Source: Candidatus Magasanikiibacteriota bacterium (lineage in GTDB: Bacteria > Patescibacteriota > Patescibacteriia > Magasanikbacterales > UBA922). Taken from it: a stretch of DNA of 36,133 nucleotides. Positions within the stretch are counted from its first letter, which is position 1. The number at the start of each line of letters is the position of its first letter. The stretch is taken from positions 71,090 to 107,222 of the forward strand of contig WJJZ01000006.1 of assembly GCA_014729395.1 (NCBI GenBank). The letters run 5' to 3'. A program made the position numbers and the translations under genes. Under the pieces are notes generated by a model. It searched no databases. It was given only the letters and a program-made list of their open reading frames with translations, and was not told where the DNA came from. Positions 8,075 to 14,260 of the stretch are shown piece by piece.

Positions 8075-9565
8075 ATGCTGGAAAAAATAATACAATCAAA
8101 GAGTAAGCGGTTTTTCCTCTACACGTTATCTTTCCTAATAGGAATATCAGTAATATCAATAATCGACCTCCGGGTCGATTTTTTAATTTTATATTTATTT
8201 TATTTTTTCATCATCACGTTTTTGGTATTATTTTGGCAGAATAAAAAAATAATGTTTTGCCTGCTTTGCTTATTGTTTTTATTACTTGGAATTTCCAGAT
8301 ATTTAATTTCTTTTCCGCCTGATTCCTTCAAACAAATTTCTCATTACAATGGCGAGAAAAAAGAAATAATCGGTTTTATCGCAGCTGAACCGGATGTAAG
8401 GATGGATGGTGTCCGCTATATTTTAAAAGTCCAAGAATTTGAAAAGGGTGGCCGAGTTAGAGGAAAAGTTTATTTTAAATATAATTTGTACCCAAGATTT
8501 AATTATGGTGATAAGTTGAAAATTAAGTGCAGTTTGCGTACACCTGAACCGATTGAAACAGATGAGGGGAGAGATTTTCGTTATGATATGTATCTGGCGC
8601 GTTACCGGGTATTTAGTTTATGCAGGGAACCGGTAATTGAAAAAATAGGGGAGGAAGAGGGTAATATGATTTTACGAGGAATATTTTCTTTGAAGCGAGT
8701 TGTGGCCGAAAGAATAAATAAGCTTTGGCATGAGCCGCATGCCAGTTTTATGGCAGGACTACTTTATGGTTATCGTGGTGGTTTGGGATCTTTGAATGAA
8801 CTGTTTAGTCGAACCGGGGTTACTCATATTGTGGCCATTTCCGGCTATAATATTACTATCATTGCTACAATATTCATTACAATTTGTCTAAATTTATATA
8901 TTCCCCGTAAGAAAGCATTTTGGGTAATATCAGTCGGTATAATTTTGTTTGTCTTATTTGCAGGTGCCAGTGCTTCGGTGGTAAGAGCCGGGATAATGGG
9001 TATTATAGTTTTGTTAGCCAAGCAAGTTGGAAGAATGAGTGGAGTGGGAAATGTAATGATTCTAACTTGTGTGCTTATGTGTTTTCAAAATCCATTTGTT
9101 TTAATATGGGATGCCGGTTTTCAGTTGTCATTTATTTCCACTTTGGGTTTGGTCTATCTTACGCCAAGCATAGAAAAGTATTTTATTCGGGTGCCGGAGT
9201 TTTTGAGTTTACGCGAGTCACTTGTTTCCACCTTGTCTGCCATTACGGCCACTTTGCCGCTGATATTGTTTCAATTTGGTCGTCTGTCAGTAGTCGCGCC
9301 AATTGTAAATATTTTGATTTTATGGATTTTACCGATTTTGATGGCTTTGGGATTTTTTGCGGTCATGGCCACTTTTGTTTTTAATCCACTGGCACAGATT
9401 TTGGCTTGGCTAAGCTGGCTGGGGCTCAGTTATATTATTGTGGTGGTAAAGTGGTTTGCCGAGTTAGAATTTGCAGCCGTGGATTTACAAGTACCGTGGT
9501 GGGGGATGGTGGTAATGTATATTTTCTTGGGAGTAATAATTTTTCAAACTAATAAAAAATTATGA
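8075..9565 (+). CDS. comEC: ComEC/Rec2 DNA-uptake channel protein lacking the C-terminal beta-lactamase-like domain
   Basis: Polytopic inner-membrane channel for single-stranded DNA during natural transformation. Three hydrophobic segments open the protein (about residues 10-75), followed by a soluble DUF4131/OB-like region (about 80-205). The Competence domain begins near residue 220 with HASFMAGLLYGYRGGL and THIVAISGYNITII and runs through many transmembrane helices to the C-terminus. At 496 residues it ends where canonical ComEC (about 700-800) would continue into a metallo-beta-lactamase-like domain. That domain is encoded separately at 10423-11352. It probably shares a transcript with leuS (5-base gap) and overlaps the next gene by ATGA. 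A hairpin with a T run lies near its start. Confidence 0.93.
   Translation: MLEKIIQSKSKRFFLYTLSFLIGISVISIIDLRVDFLILYLFYFFIITFLVLFWQNKKIMFCLLCLLFLLLGISRYLISFPPDSFKQISHYNGEKKEIIGFIAAEPDVRMDGVRYILKVQEFEKGGRVRGKVYFKYNLYPRFNYGDKLKIKCSLRTPEPIETDEGRDFRYDMYLARYRVFSLCREPVIEKIGEEEGNMILRGIFSLKRVVAERINKLWHEPHASFMAGLLYGYRGGLGSLNELFSRTGVTHIVAISGYNITIIATIFITICLNLYIPRKKAFWVISVGIILFVLFAGASASVVRAGIMGIIVLLAKQVGRMSGVGNVMILTCVLMCFQNPFVLIWDAGFQLSFISTLGLVYLTPSIEKYFIRVPEFLSLRESLVSTLSAITATLPLILFQFGRLSVVAPIVNILILWILPILMALGFFAVMATFVFNPLAQILAWLSWLGLSYIIVVVKWFAELEFAAVDLQVPWWGMVVMYIFLGVIIFQTNKKL
8161..8184 (+). terminator. Terminator-like hairpin inside the comEC coding region
   Basis: AATCGACC-TCCG-GGTCGATT is a perfect 8-bp stem with a 4-base loop, followed directly by Ts. 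It lies about 30 codons into comEC and encodes IIDLRVDF within a membrane segment. It has the form of an intrinsic terminator, so it could attenuate comEC transcription, or it could be a small palindromic insert. Confidence 0.5.
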
Positions 9566-9855
9566 GGAAAATGTATGTCTATATTTTAAGTAATACAAGA
9601 AGAACAGTTTATTATGTTGGTGTAACGAATTTTTTGCAGAGGAGATTATCTGAACATCGGAACAGGCTACATAAAAATAGTTTTACGGATAGATACAATT
9701 GTGTTCAATTGATATACTATGAAAAGTATGACAGTCCGATGGAGGCGATAAGAAGGGAGAAGGAGTTGAAGAAGTGGAGGAGAGAGAAAAAGCTTTTGCT
9801 TGTAAAGAGGGTTAATCCTGGTTTGAAGAGTGTTCGTTGTCCGGTGTTACGTTAA
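9562..9855 (+). CDS. GIY-YIG domain nuclease-like protein
   Basis: A 97-residue stand-alone GIY-YIG domain protein of the YhbQ/UPF0213 type. The signature YVYILSN...YYVGVTN is at the N-terminus, followed by the conserved Arg (LQRRLSEHR) and the catalytic-type Glu in PMEAIRREKELKKW, which is the usual family end region. The exact role of these mini-proteins is unsettled; DNA nuclease activity has been proposed. The start at 9562 overlaps the comEC stop (ATGA). An internal ATG at 9571 would give the more family-like MYVYILSN start. Translational coupling to comEC is likely. The final residues (CPVLR) run into the repeat region and look unlike the family. Confidence 0.88.
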   Translation: MRKMYVYILSNTRRTVYYVGVTNFLQRRLSEHRNRLHKNSFTDRYNCVQLIYYEKYDSPMEAIRREKELKKWRREKKLLLVKRVNPGLKSVRCPVLR

Positions 9856-9876
9856 AAATGCTACGGTCATCCAAGG

Positions 9877-10003
9877 GGATTCCTCACCCGCTGCGCGGGT
9901 TCGGAATGACGACCACAGAAAACGCATTTCGTAGTCCCTTTCAACAACGGCAGTCATTCCGAGCCTTGTCCCGAACGAAGTGAGGGACCTGGGCGAGGAA
10001 TCC
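9877..10003. repeat. Inverted pair of a GGATTCCTC...GGAATGAC repeat element
   Basis: The first copy (9877-9910) runs from GGATTCCTC through an internal CCCGC/GCGGG hairpin to GGAATGAC. The second copy (9953-10003) is the same family in reverse orientation, from GTCATTCC to GAGGAATCC, with an internal TCCCGAACGAAGTGAGGGA. A nearly identical third copy sits inside the coding region at 28638-28689. Short ORFs across 9847-10038 are artefacts of this repeat. Confidence 0.85.
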
Positions 10004-10035
10004 CGCTGCACTACCGTGGCGTATTTAATGCGACA

Positions 10036-10070
10036 CAAAAAAACGCTACCAGTGTAACACTTGGTAGCGT
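10036..10070 (-). terminator. Minus-strand intrinsic terminator
   Basis: On the minus strand CGCTACCA and TGGTAGCG arms enclose a 10-base loop and are followed by seven Ts. It is among the strongest hairpins in the window. No annotated minus-strand gene ends here except the small candidate just upstream of it, so it is evidence that the GC-rich block at 10070-10350 is transcribed leftward. Confidence 0.75.
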
Positions 10071-10076
10071 ATCCGG

Positions 10077-10129
10077 TCGATCAAACCTTCCAGGATGGCT
10101 GGTTTGACCGAATGAGCTGTTGCTCAGCC
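10077..10129. other. Structured GC-rich block: nested hairpins
   Basis: TCAAACC / GGTTTGA arms with outer CGG/CCG pairs enclose a 13-base loop (about 10077-10110). A TGAGC-TGTT-GCTCA hairpin follows (about 10113-10126). The block lies between the minus-strand terminator and the small candidate gene, and would form a structured 3' untranslated region or part of a small RNA on the minus strand. Confidence 0.5.
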
Positions 10130-10165
10130 GGAAAGGTAGGGAAGGAGTCGTCGACGCGGTTCGTG

Positions 10166-10347
10166 TCAGTGTGGTGCGCCGGCGTCCTGCATGATCTCGG
10201 AGGTCTCGTCGATGCGGTGGGTGCGAAAAAAATATTTTCTTTCCAGTTCTGCTCGTAATTCACTCCATCTCCCTTCTTCGTTTTGCCTTATGTAGGGTGT
10301 TTATCCAAGTCCAGCTCTAGTGGCCGAACGATAAAGAAATCTACCAC
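10166..10347 (-). pseudogene. Small protein gene candidate with an apparent -1 frameshift
   Basis: I do not recognise it. On the minus strand a GTG at 10347 opens VVDFFIVRPLELDLDKHP and stops at 10288. Stepping back one base near KHP continues into an open frame reading PYIRQNEEGRWSELRAELER and then RKYFFRTHRIDETSEIMQ, ending at 10166. The two halves read as one balanced, helical protein of about 60 residues, more protein-like than any other frame here. GC content is higher than in neighbouring genes. A minus-strand terminator follows at 10036-10070. A competing GTG-started 60-residue frame (10081-10263) looks less natural. It may be a decayed gene, a sequencing indel, or a programmed shift. 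Confidence 0.35.
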
Positions 10348-10422
10348 ATTTTCATTTTCATGAATTTGTCAATAGTTTAAGTCACACAATATATATAGCT
10401 ATATTAAGCCAAAAAAATAACT

Positions 10423-11352
10423 ATGCGACCCATAAACAAAGCAATATTTTCACTTCTAACTTTACTTATTGCTATTTTGGCAATGATTTTTTATCTCCAT
10501 GAGGGCGAAATTCAAACCTCTGCTGATGAAGGTTCTGAAATTAATTCAGTTGGTTCTACAGATGAGATAAAAGTAACTTTTTTGGATATTGGTCAGGGCG
10601 ATGCTACTTTTATTGAGTTTCCAAATGGTGAACAGATGCTAGTGGATTGTGCAATTGATGCCAGAATCATTGAAGCATTGGGTAGGGTAATGCCGTATTA
10701 TGATCATGATATTGATTATTTACTTGTTACTCATCCGGATACGGATCATTATGCCGGCTGCACGGAAGTTTTAAAAAGATTTGATGTAAAAAATATTATT
10801 TATACCGGAGTGCAAAAAGAAGATGACACTTGGCTTGAGTTTTGGAATACGGTAGAGCAGGAACCGGCTGATTATTATGAAATTAATGATGAAGGAGTTT
10901 GGGAAATTGCCAGCACGACAATTCATTTTTTATATCCGGATCATTCCTTGGTTGAAGATAGCGAGATTCCCGGCACGGAAAAAGAAGCTAATGGAAATAA
11001 TACCTCAATTGTATTTAAACTTTCCTACGGAGATATGGATTTACTCATGACAGGCGATGCCGAAGAAGATTTGGAAGAATATTTATTAGCAATTTATGGA
11101 GATCAGTTGGATGTTAATATTTTAAAGGCCGGTCATCATGGCAGTGGTAGTTCGTCTATGCAAGATTTTATTGATATGGTCGGTCCTGATCATACAATTA
11201 TTTCTTGTGGGCAGAATAATAAATTCGGCCATCCTTCAAGAAGAGTTTTAAAAAGGCTGGAAAGAGCCGGTAGTGAAATTTGGAGAACCGACCTATTAGG
11301 TGATATAATAGTATATATCAATAGAGATAGTGTTTTTGTAAATGAAAGATAA
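10423..11352 (+). CDS. ComEC-type metallo-beta-lactamase domain protein, membrane anchored
   Basis: A 309-residue protein with an N-terminal signal-anchor (about residues 5-25), a polar linker, and a ComEC-C/Rec2-type metallo-beta-lactamase domain. Motifs seen are VTFLDIGQGDATFIEFP, the metal motif THPDTDHYAG, LLMTGDAEEDLE, LKAGHHGSGSS, and NKFGHPSRRVLKRL, which is typical of the ComEC C-terminal domain. The domain is thought to act as a nuclease on the non-transported strand during DNA uptake. Here it is a separate exported protein that would sit on the outer face of the membrane next to the truncated ComEC encoded 0.9 kb upstream; that pairing is inference. It overlaps the next gene by 11 bases. 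Confidence 0.9.
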   Translation: MRPINKAIFSLLTLLIAILAMIFYLHEGEIQTSADEGSEINSVGSTDEIKVTFLDIGQGDATFIEFPNGEQMLVDCAIDARIIEALGRVMPYYDHDIDYLLVTHPDTDHYAGCTEVLKRFDVKNIIYTGVQKEDDTWLEFWNTVEQEPADYYEINDEGVWEIASTTIHFLYPDHSLVEDSEIPGTEKEANGNNTSIVFKLSYGDMDLLMTGDAEEDLEEYLLAIYGDQLDVNILKAGHHGSGSSSMQDFIDMVGPDHTIISCGQNNKFGHPSRRVLKRLERAGSEIWRTDLLGDIIVYINRDSVFVNER

Positions 11353-12118
11353 AAAATTAATTTTCATATTATTGTGTACGGCTTTATTTGTTATGCCTAA
11401 TTTTTGTTATGCTGAGGGTGAAATATTGGACTCAGATGGAGATGGTCTAAGTGATGATTTGGAAAAATTTTATTACACTGATCCAAATTTAGCGGATACG
11501 GATCATGATGGTTTTTTAGATGGTGAGGAGGTCAACAATGATTACTCGCCTCACATTGGTTATAAAAAAAGACTACATGAGTATGATTATGATAAAGATG
11601 GTTTAAACGATTGGCTGGAGCGTTGGTTTGGAAGTGATATTGGCAAATTGGATACGGATGATGATGGAATAAATGATTTTGAGGAAGTGATGTCCGGATA
11701 TAAACCTAATGACACTAGTACCAGTACGCGGTTTGCGCGCAAGATTGTAGTAGACAGGACTACACAAAGATTGTTTTATTATGTAGACGGAGTTAAAGTG
11801 GCTAATTTCCCGGTTTCTACCGGCATACCTACCATGCAGACACCCAAAGGCGAATTTAAAGTTACGGCCATGATTCCTAAAAAAAGATATATTGGACCGG
11901 ATTATAATTTACCAAATGTTTGGTGGAATATGGAGTTCTTACCAATGTATTATATACATGCCGCTTATTGGCATAATAATTTTGGCTTGAGAACAGAATC
12001 ACATGGTTGTGTTAATATGCGTTATAGCGATGCTGAGTTATTGTACAAGTCTATAGATCTTGGTGTGCCCATAACTGTTACCGGTACAACCCCAAGTCGT
12101 TATTATGTTGGTACATAG
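11342..12118 (+). CDS. Secreted L,D-transpeptidase (YkuD) with calcium-binding repeats
   Basis: Peptidoglycan cross-linking enzyme of 258 residues. A signal peptide (about 1-24, ending CYA) is followed by four thrombospondin type 3/EF-hand-like loops: DSDGDGLSDDLE, DTDHDGFLDGEE, DYDKDGLNDWLE and DTDDDGINDFEE (about residues 30-118). The YkuD domain covers about 128-250, with TPKGEFKV and the catalytic motif SHGCVNMRYSDAE, in which His is 221 and Cys is 223. The loops probably bind calcium and may position the enzyme at the cell wall (inference). Its start lies inside the end of the beta-lactamase gene, suggesting co-expression. Confidence 0.93.
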   Translation: MKDKKLIFILLCTALFVMPNFCYAEGEILDSDGDGLSDDLEKFYYTDPNLADTDHDGFLDGEEVNNDYSPHIGYKKRLHEYDYDKDGLNDWLERWFGSDIGKLDTDDDGINDFEEVMSGYKPNDTSTSTRFARKIVVDRTTQRLFYYVDGVKVANFPVSTGIPTMQTPKGEFKVTAMIPKKRYIGPDYNLPNVWWNMEFLPMYYIHAAYWHNNFGLRTESHGCVNMRYSDAELLYKSIDLGVPITVTGTTPSRYYVGT

Positions 12119-12148
12119 TTAATTAATTTATTTTTAATAAAATAAAAT

Positions 12149-12487
12149 ATGAAAATTTTATTACGTTGGCTCGTTAATACATTGGCTTTGTTAGGTTTAG
12201 CCTATTATTTACCCGGAATAGAGGTTGGTGGTTTTTATGCCGCTTTGATTACTGCTTTGGTGTTGGGGCTTATAAACGCTCTGGTAAGGCCATTAATAAT
12301 ATTATTGACATTACCAATAAACGTCTTGACCTTGGGCTTATTTACGTTGGTTATTAATGCTCTACTGTTTTGGTTTGTTAGTACGGTTGTAAAAGGATTT
12401 GAAGTGGCCGGTTTTTGGCCGGCTTTTTGGGGTGCCTTGATTATGAGTGTTGTTAGCTGGGTCTTGGGTATGATTTTAAAAGATTAA
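12149..12487 (+). CDS. Phage holin family 4 / YvlD-like membrane protein
   Basis: A 112-residue, almost wholly hydrophobic protein with four predicted transmembrane helices (about 5-22, 27-45, 52-75 and 86-109). The family signature LVNTLALL...LINALVRPLIILLTLPINVLTLGLFTLVINALLF matches the Phage_holin_4_2/YvlD superfamily. Despite the name these are usually chromosomal bacterial membrane proteins, not lysis proteins, and their role is unclear. It begins 30 bases after the L,D-transpeptidase gene and probably belongs to that operon. Confidence 0.85.
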   Translation: MKILLRWLVNTLALLGLAYYLPGIEVGGFYAALITALVLGLINALVRPLIILLTLPINVLTLGLFTLVINALLFWFVSTVVKGFEVAGFWPAFWGALIMSVVSWVLGMILKD

Positions 12488-12496
12488 AAGTGTATT

Positions 12497-12634
12497 GTGA
12501 AGAAATACGCATCCAAAAAAAGACATAGAGGTAAGACAGCTTATAGAATGCCAAGTAGAATTTTGGCCAGCAAAGAGGAGTTGGGCGAAAAACAGGCTGA
12601 ACAGCAAAAGAAGAAATATATAACAAAGAAATAG
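12497..12634 (+). CDS. Small basic hypothetical protein (45 aa)
   Basis: GTG-started frame encoding a strongly basic 45-residue protein: an Arg/Lys/His-rich first half (KKYASKKRHRGKTAYRMP), a short acidic middle (SKEELGEKQAE) and a Lys-rich tail. It fills the gap between the membrane protein (9 bases upstream) and the UMP kinase gene (6 bases downstream) with operon-like spacing. No Shine-Dalgarno site is visible, as for most neighbours. It could bind nucleic acid by charge alone, but no family is recognised. Confidence 0.45.
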   Translation: MKKYASKKRHRGKTAYRMPSRILASKEELGEKQAEQQKKKYITKK

Positions 12635-12640
12635 AATATT

Positions 12641-13318
12641 ATGAAAATAATTTCAGTCGGGGGTTCAATTGTAATTCCTAAAACCGGTTTTGATATACCT
12701 TTTTTGAAAAAGTTTAGAAATTTGATTTTAAAACATGTTAAAAAAGGTGAAAAATTTATTTTGGTAATTGGCGGAGGAGCCACAGCCAGACAATACCAAG
12801 AAGCCGGCAAGGGGGTAATAAAGATGACGAATGAAGAACTTGATTGGATTGGTATACATTGTACCATTTTAAATGCTCAATTTGTTAAACATCTTTTTAA
12901 AAATTATTCTTACAAAGATGTGGTAACTGATCCGAGATTTAAAATTAAAACCAACAAACCAATAATAATTGCCTCCGGCTGGAAACCGGGCTGTTCTACT
13001 GATAAAGATGCGGTCTTACTTGCAAAAGCTTATGGCGCCAAAGAATTGATCAACTTATCAAATATTGAGTATGTGTATGATAAGGATCCAAATAAATATA
13101 AAACTGCCAAAAAAATAGAAGAAATAGATTGGAAGACTTTTAGGCGTGATATCGTAGGTTATAAATGGGAGGCAGGTGCAAATAAGCCTTTTGATCCGAT
13201 TGCCTCTCGTGAAGCGCAAAAATTGGGTCTTAAAGTAAAAATATTAAAAGGGACTGATTTGTCCCAGGTAGAGAGATCTCTAAAGGGTGAAAAATTTAAA
13301 GGGACAGTAATAGCCTGA
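12641..13318 (+). CDS. pyrH: UMP kinase, archaeal-type amino acid kinase fold
   Basis: Phosphorylates UMP to UDP in pyrimidine nucleotide synthesis. The 225-residue protein has the amino acid kinase fold: SVGGSIVIP at the N-terminus, VIGGGATARQYQEA (about 43-56), the UMP-binding helix DWIGIHCTILNAQFVKHLF, ASGWKPGCSTDKDAVLLA, and NIEYVYDKDPNKY. The tail GEKFKGTVI is typical of UMP kinases. The sequence and short length resemble the archaeal UMP kinase group rather than the standard bacterial PyrH of about 240 residues. Isopentenyl phosphate kinase is a less likely alternative. It is the last gene of its operon, since a separate promoter follows. Confidence 0.82.
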   Translation: MKIISVGGSIVIPKTGFDIPFLKKFRNLILKHVKKGEKFILVIGGGATARQYQEAGKGVIKMTNEELDWIGIHCTILNAQFVKHLFKNYSYKDVVTDPRFKIKTNKPIIIASGWKPGCSTDKDAVLLAKAYGAKELINLSNIEYVYDKDPNKYKTAKKIEEIDWKTFRRDIVGYKWEAGANKPFDPIASREAQKLGLKVKILKGTDLSQVERSLKGEKFKGTVIA

Positions 13319-13375
13319 TTTTTGGCTAAACCTACATAAAATTAGCCCTAAATTCAAGAATTTTTATTTAACATA

Positions 13376-13404
13376 TTGACATTAGCTTGAATTTCCTATA
13401 ATAT
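13376..13404 (+). promoter_or_regulatory. Promoter of the pentapeptide-repeat gene
   Basis: TTGACA (13376) is followed by overlapping -10 boxes TATAAT (13397, 15-base spacing) and TAATAT (13399, 17-base spacing). A short inverted repeat GTTCA-AA-TGAAC follows at about 13409-13420, near the expected transcription start, and could bind a regulator. A strong AAGGAGG ribosome site lies at about 13430-13436, six bases before the ATG at 13442. Confidence 0.75.
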
Positions 13405-13441
13405 AAGATGTTCAAATGAACTTATATAAAAGGAGGCTGTA

Positions 13442-14188
13442 ATGGCGTTCTCTAAAATACAACACATCGCGCTTGATTTACTTAGAAATACAGAAACTGT
13501 GGAATTCAATGAATGGGTAAATCGAGAAAGAGATAGGCAAAATTTTGAGTACCTGGATTTGAGAGGGGTGGACTTAGCCGGTTTGGACCTACGGGGTTTT
13601 CGTCTGACCATGGTGGATTTTTCAAATGCAGATTTGAGTGGATCCGACTTGAGCTATTCAAATATGGCTTGCAGTCGATTTAAATATGTAAATTTGGAAA
13701 ATGCAGATCTTTCTCATGCAAATTTGACAGTAGCAAATTTTACAGGATCGAATTTGACTGGAGCAAGGCTGAAGAATTCAAAAATCGGAACCGTTTATTT
13801 TCATCATACAAAGATGATAGGCGCCGATTTTAGCAATGCAATTTTAGATCATTCGGAGTTTGTAAAGACAACCGGCGGCTGGGTAAATTTTTCAAATGCC
13901 AGTCTCAAAAGTGCCCTTTTCAAAAGATCATTTTTTAAAAGCGCTAATTTTACACTGGCCAATTTACAAGATTCAGAAATGATCAAGGTTGTATTAGATA
14001 TGGCTTTATTTGACAAAGCCAATATTGCCGGTGTAACGTTCTATCATGCAAAAATGGGGGGAGCCGACATAAGAAGGACAATCGGCAGCGAAAGAGCTCA
14101 TTTTAAACTTAAAGCTGAAGATATAGACGGTTTGATATGTAATGCGGATCAAATCATCAATAAAAAAAAGGAGAGAAGTATCGCATGA
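13442..14188 (+). CDS. Pentapeptide-repeat protein
   Basis: A 248-residue protein whose centre (about residues 35-220) is a run of A(D/N)LXX-type pentapeptides, for example DLRGVDLAGLDLRGF, NADLSGSDLSYSNM, NADLSHANLTVANF and GADIRRTIG. Such repeats form a right-handed quadrilateral beta helix. The helical N-terminus (about 1-30) looks like a separate cap. Some pentapeptide proteins mimic DNA and protect gyrase, but nothing here proves that role. The gene is a self-contained unit with its own consensus promoter, a strong Shine-Dalgarno site (rare here) and a terminator, which suggests higher or independently regulated expression. Confidence 0.9.
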   Translation: MAFSKIQHIALDLLRNTETVEFNEWVNRERDRQNFEYLDLRGVDLAGLDLRGFRLTMVDFSNADLSGSDLSYSNMACSRFKYVNLENADLSHANLTVANFTGSNLTGARLKNSKIGTVYFHHTKMIGADFSNAILDHSEFVKTTGGWVNFSNASLKSALFKRSFFKSANFTLANLQDSEMIKVVLDMALFDKANIAGVTFYHAKMGGADIRRTIGSERAHFKLKAEDIDGLICNADQIINKKKERSIA

Positions 14189-14193
14189 GAGAC

Positions 14194-14220
14194 AAGCTAT
14201 GGAATAACATAGCTTTTTTT
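14194..14220 (+). terminator. Terminator after the pentapeptide-repeat gene
   Basis: AAGCTATG-GAATAA-CATAGCTT is a perfect 8-bp stem followed by a T run, 5 bases after the stop. Confidence 0.9.
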
Positions 14221-14260
14221 AATTTACATATTATCTCGATTAGGGTATTGTAGTATTTGT

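Noticed and set aside
9847-10038. A 63-residue minus-strand ORF across the repeat pair
   Set aside because: Its sequence is the translation of the GGATTCCTC repeat family, with no start signal or independent support.
10061-10263. Two overlapping ORFs of 60-65 residues in the GC-rich block
   Set aside because: Neither looks protein-like. The plus-strand one crosses a strong minus-strand terminator region. The frame described at 10166-10347 is a better coding candidate.
12149-12487. Prophage holin
   Set aside because: No other phage genes are nearby, and this family is mostly chromosomal despite its name.
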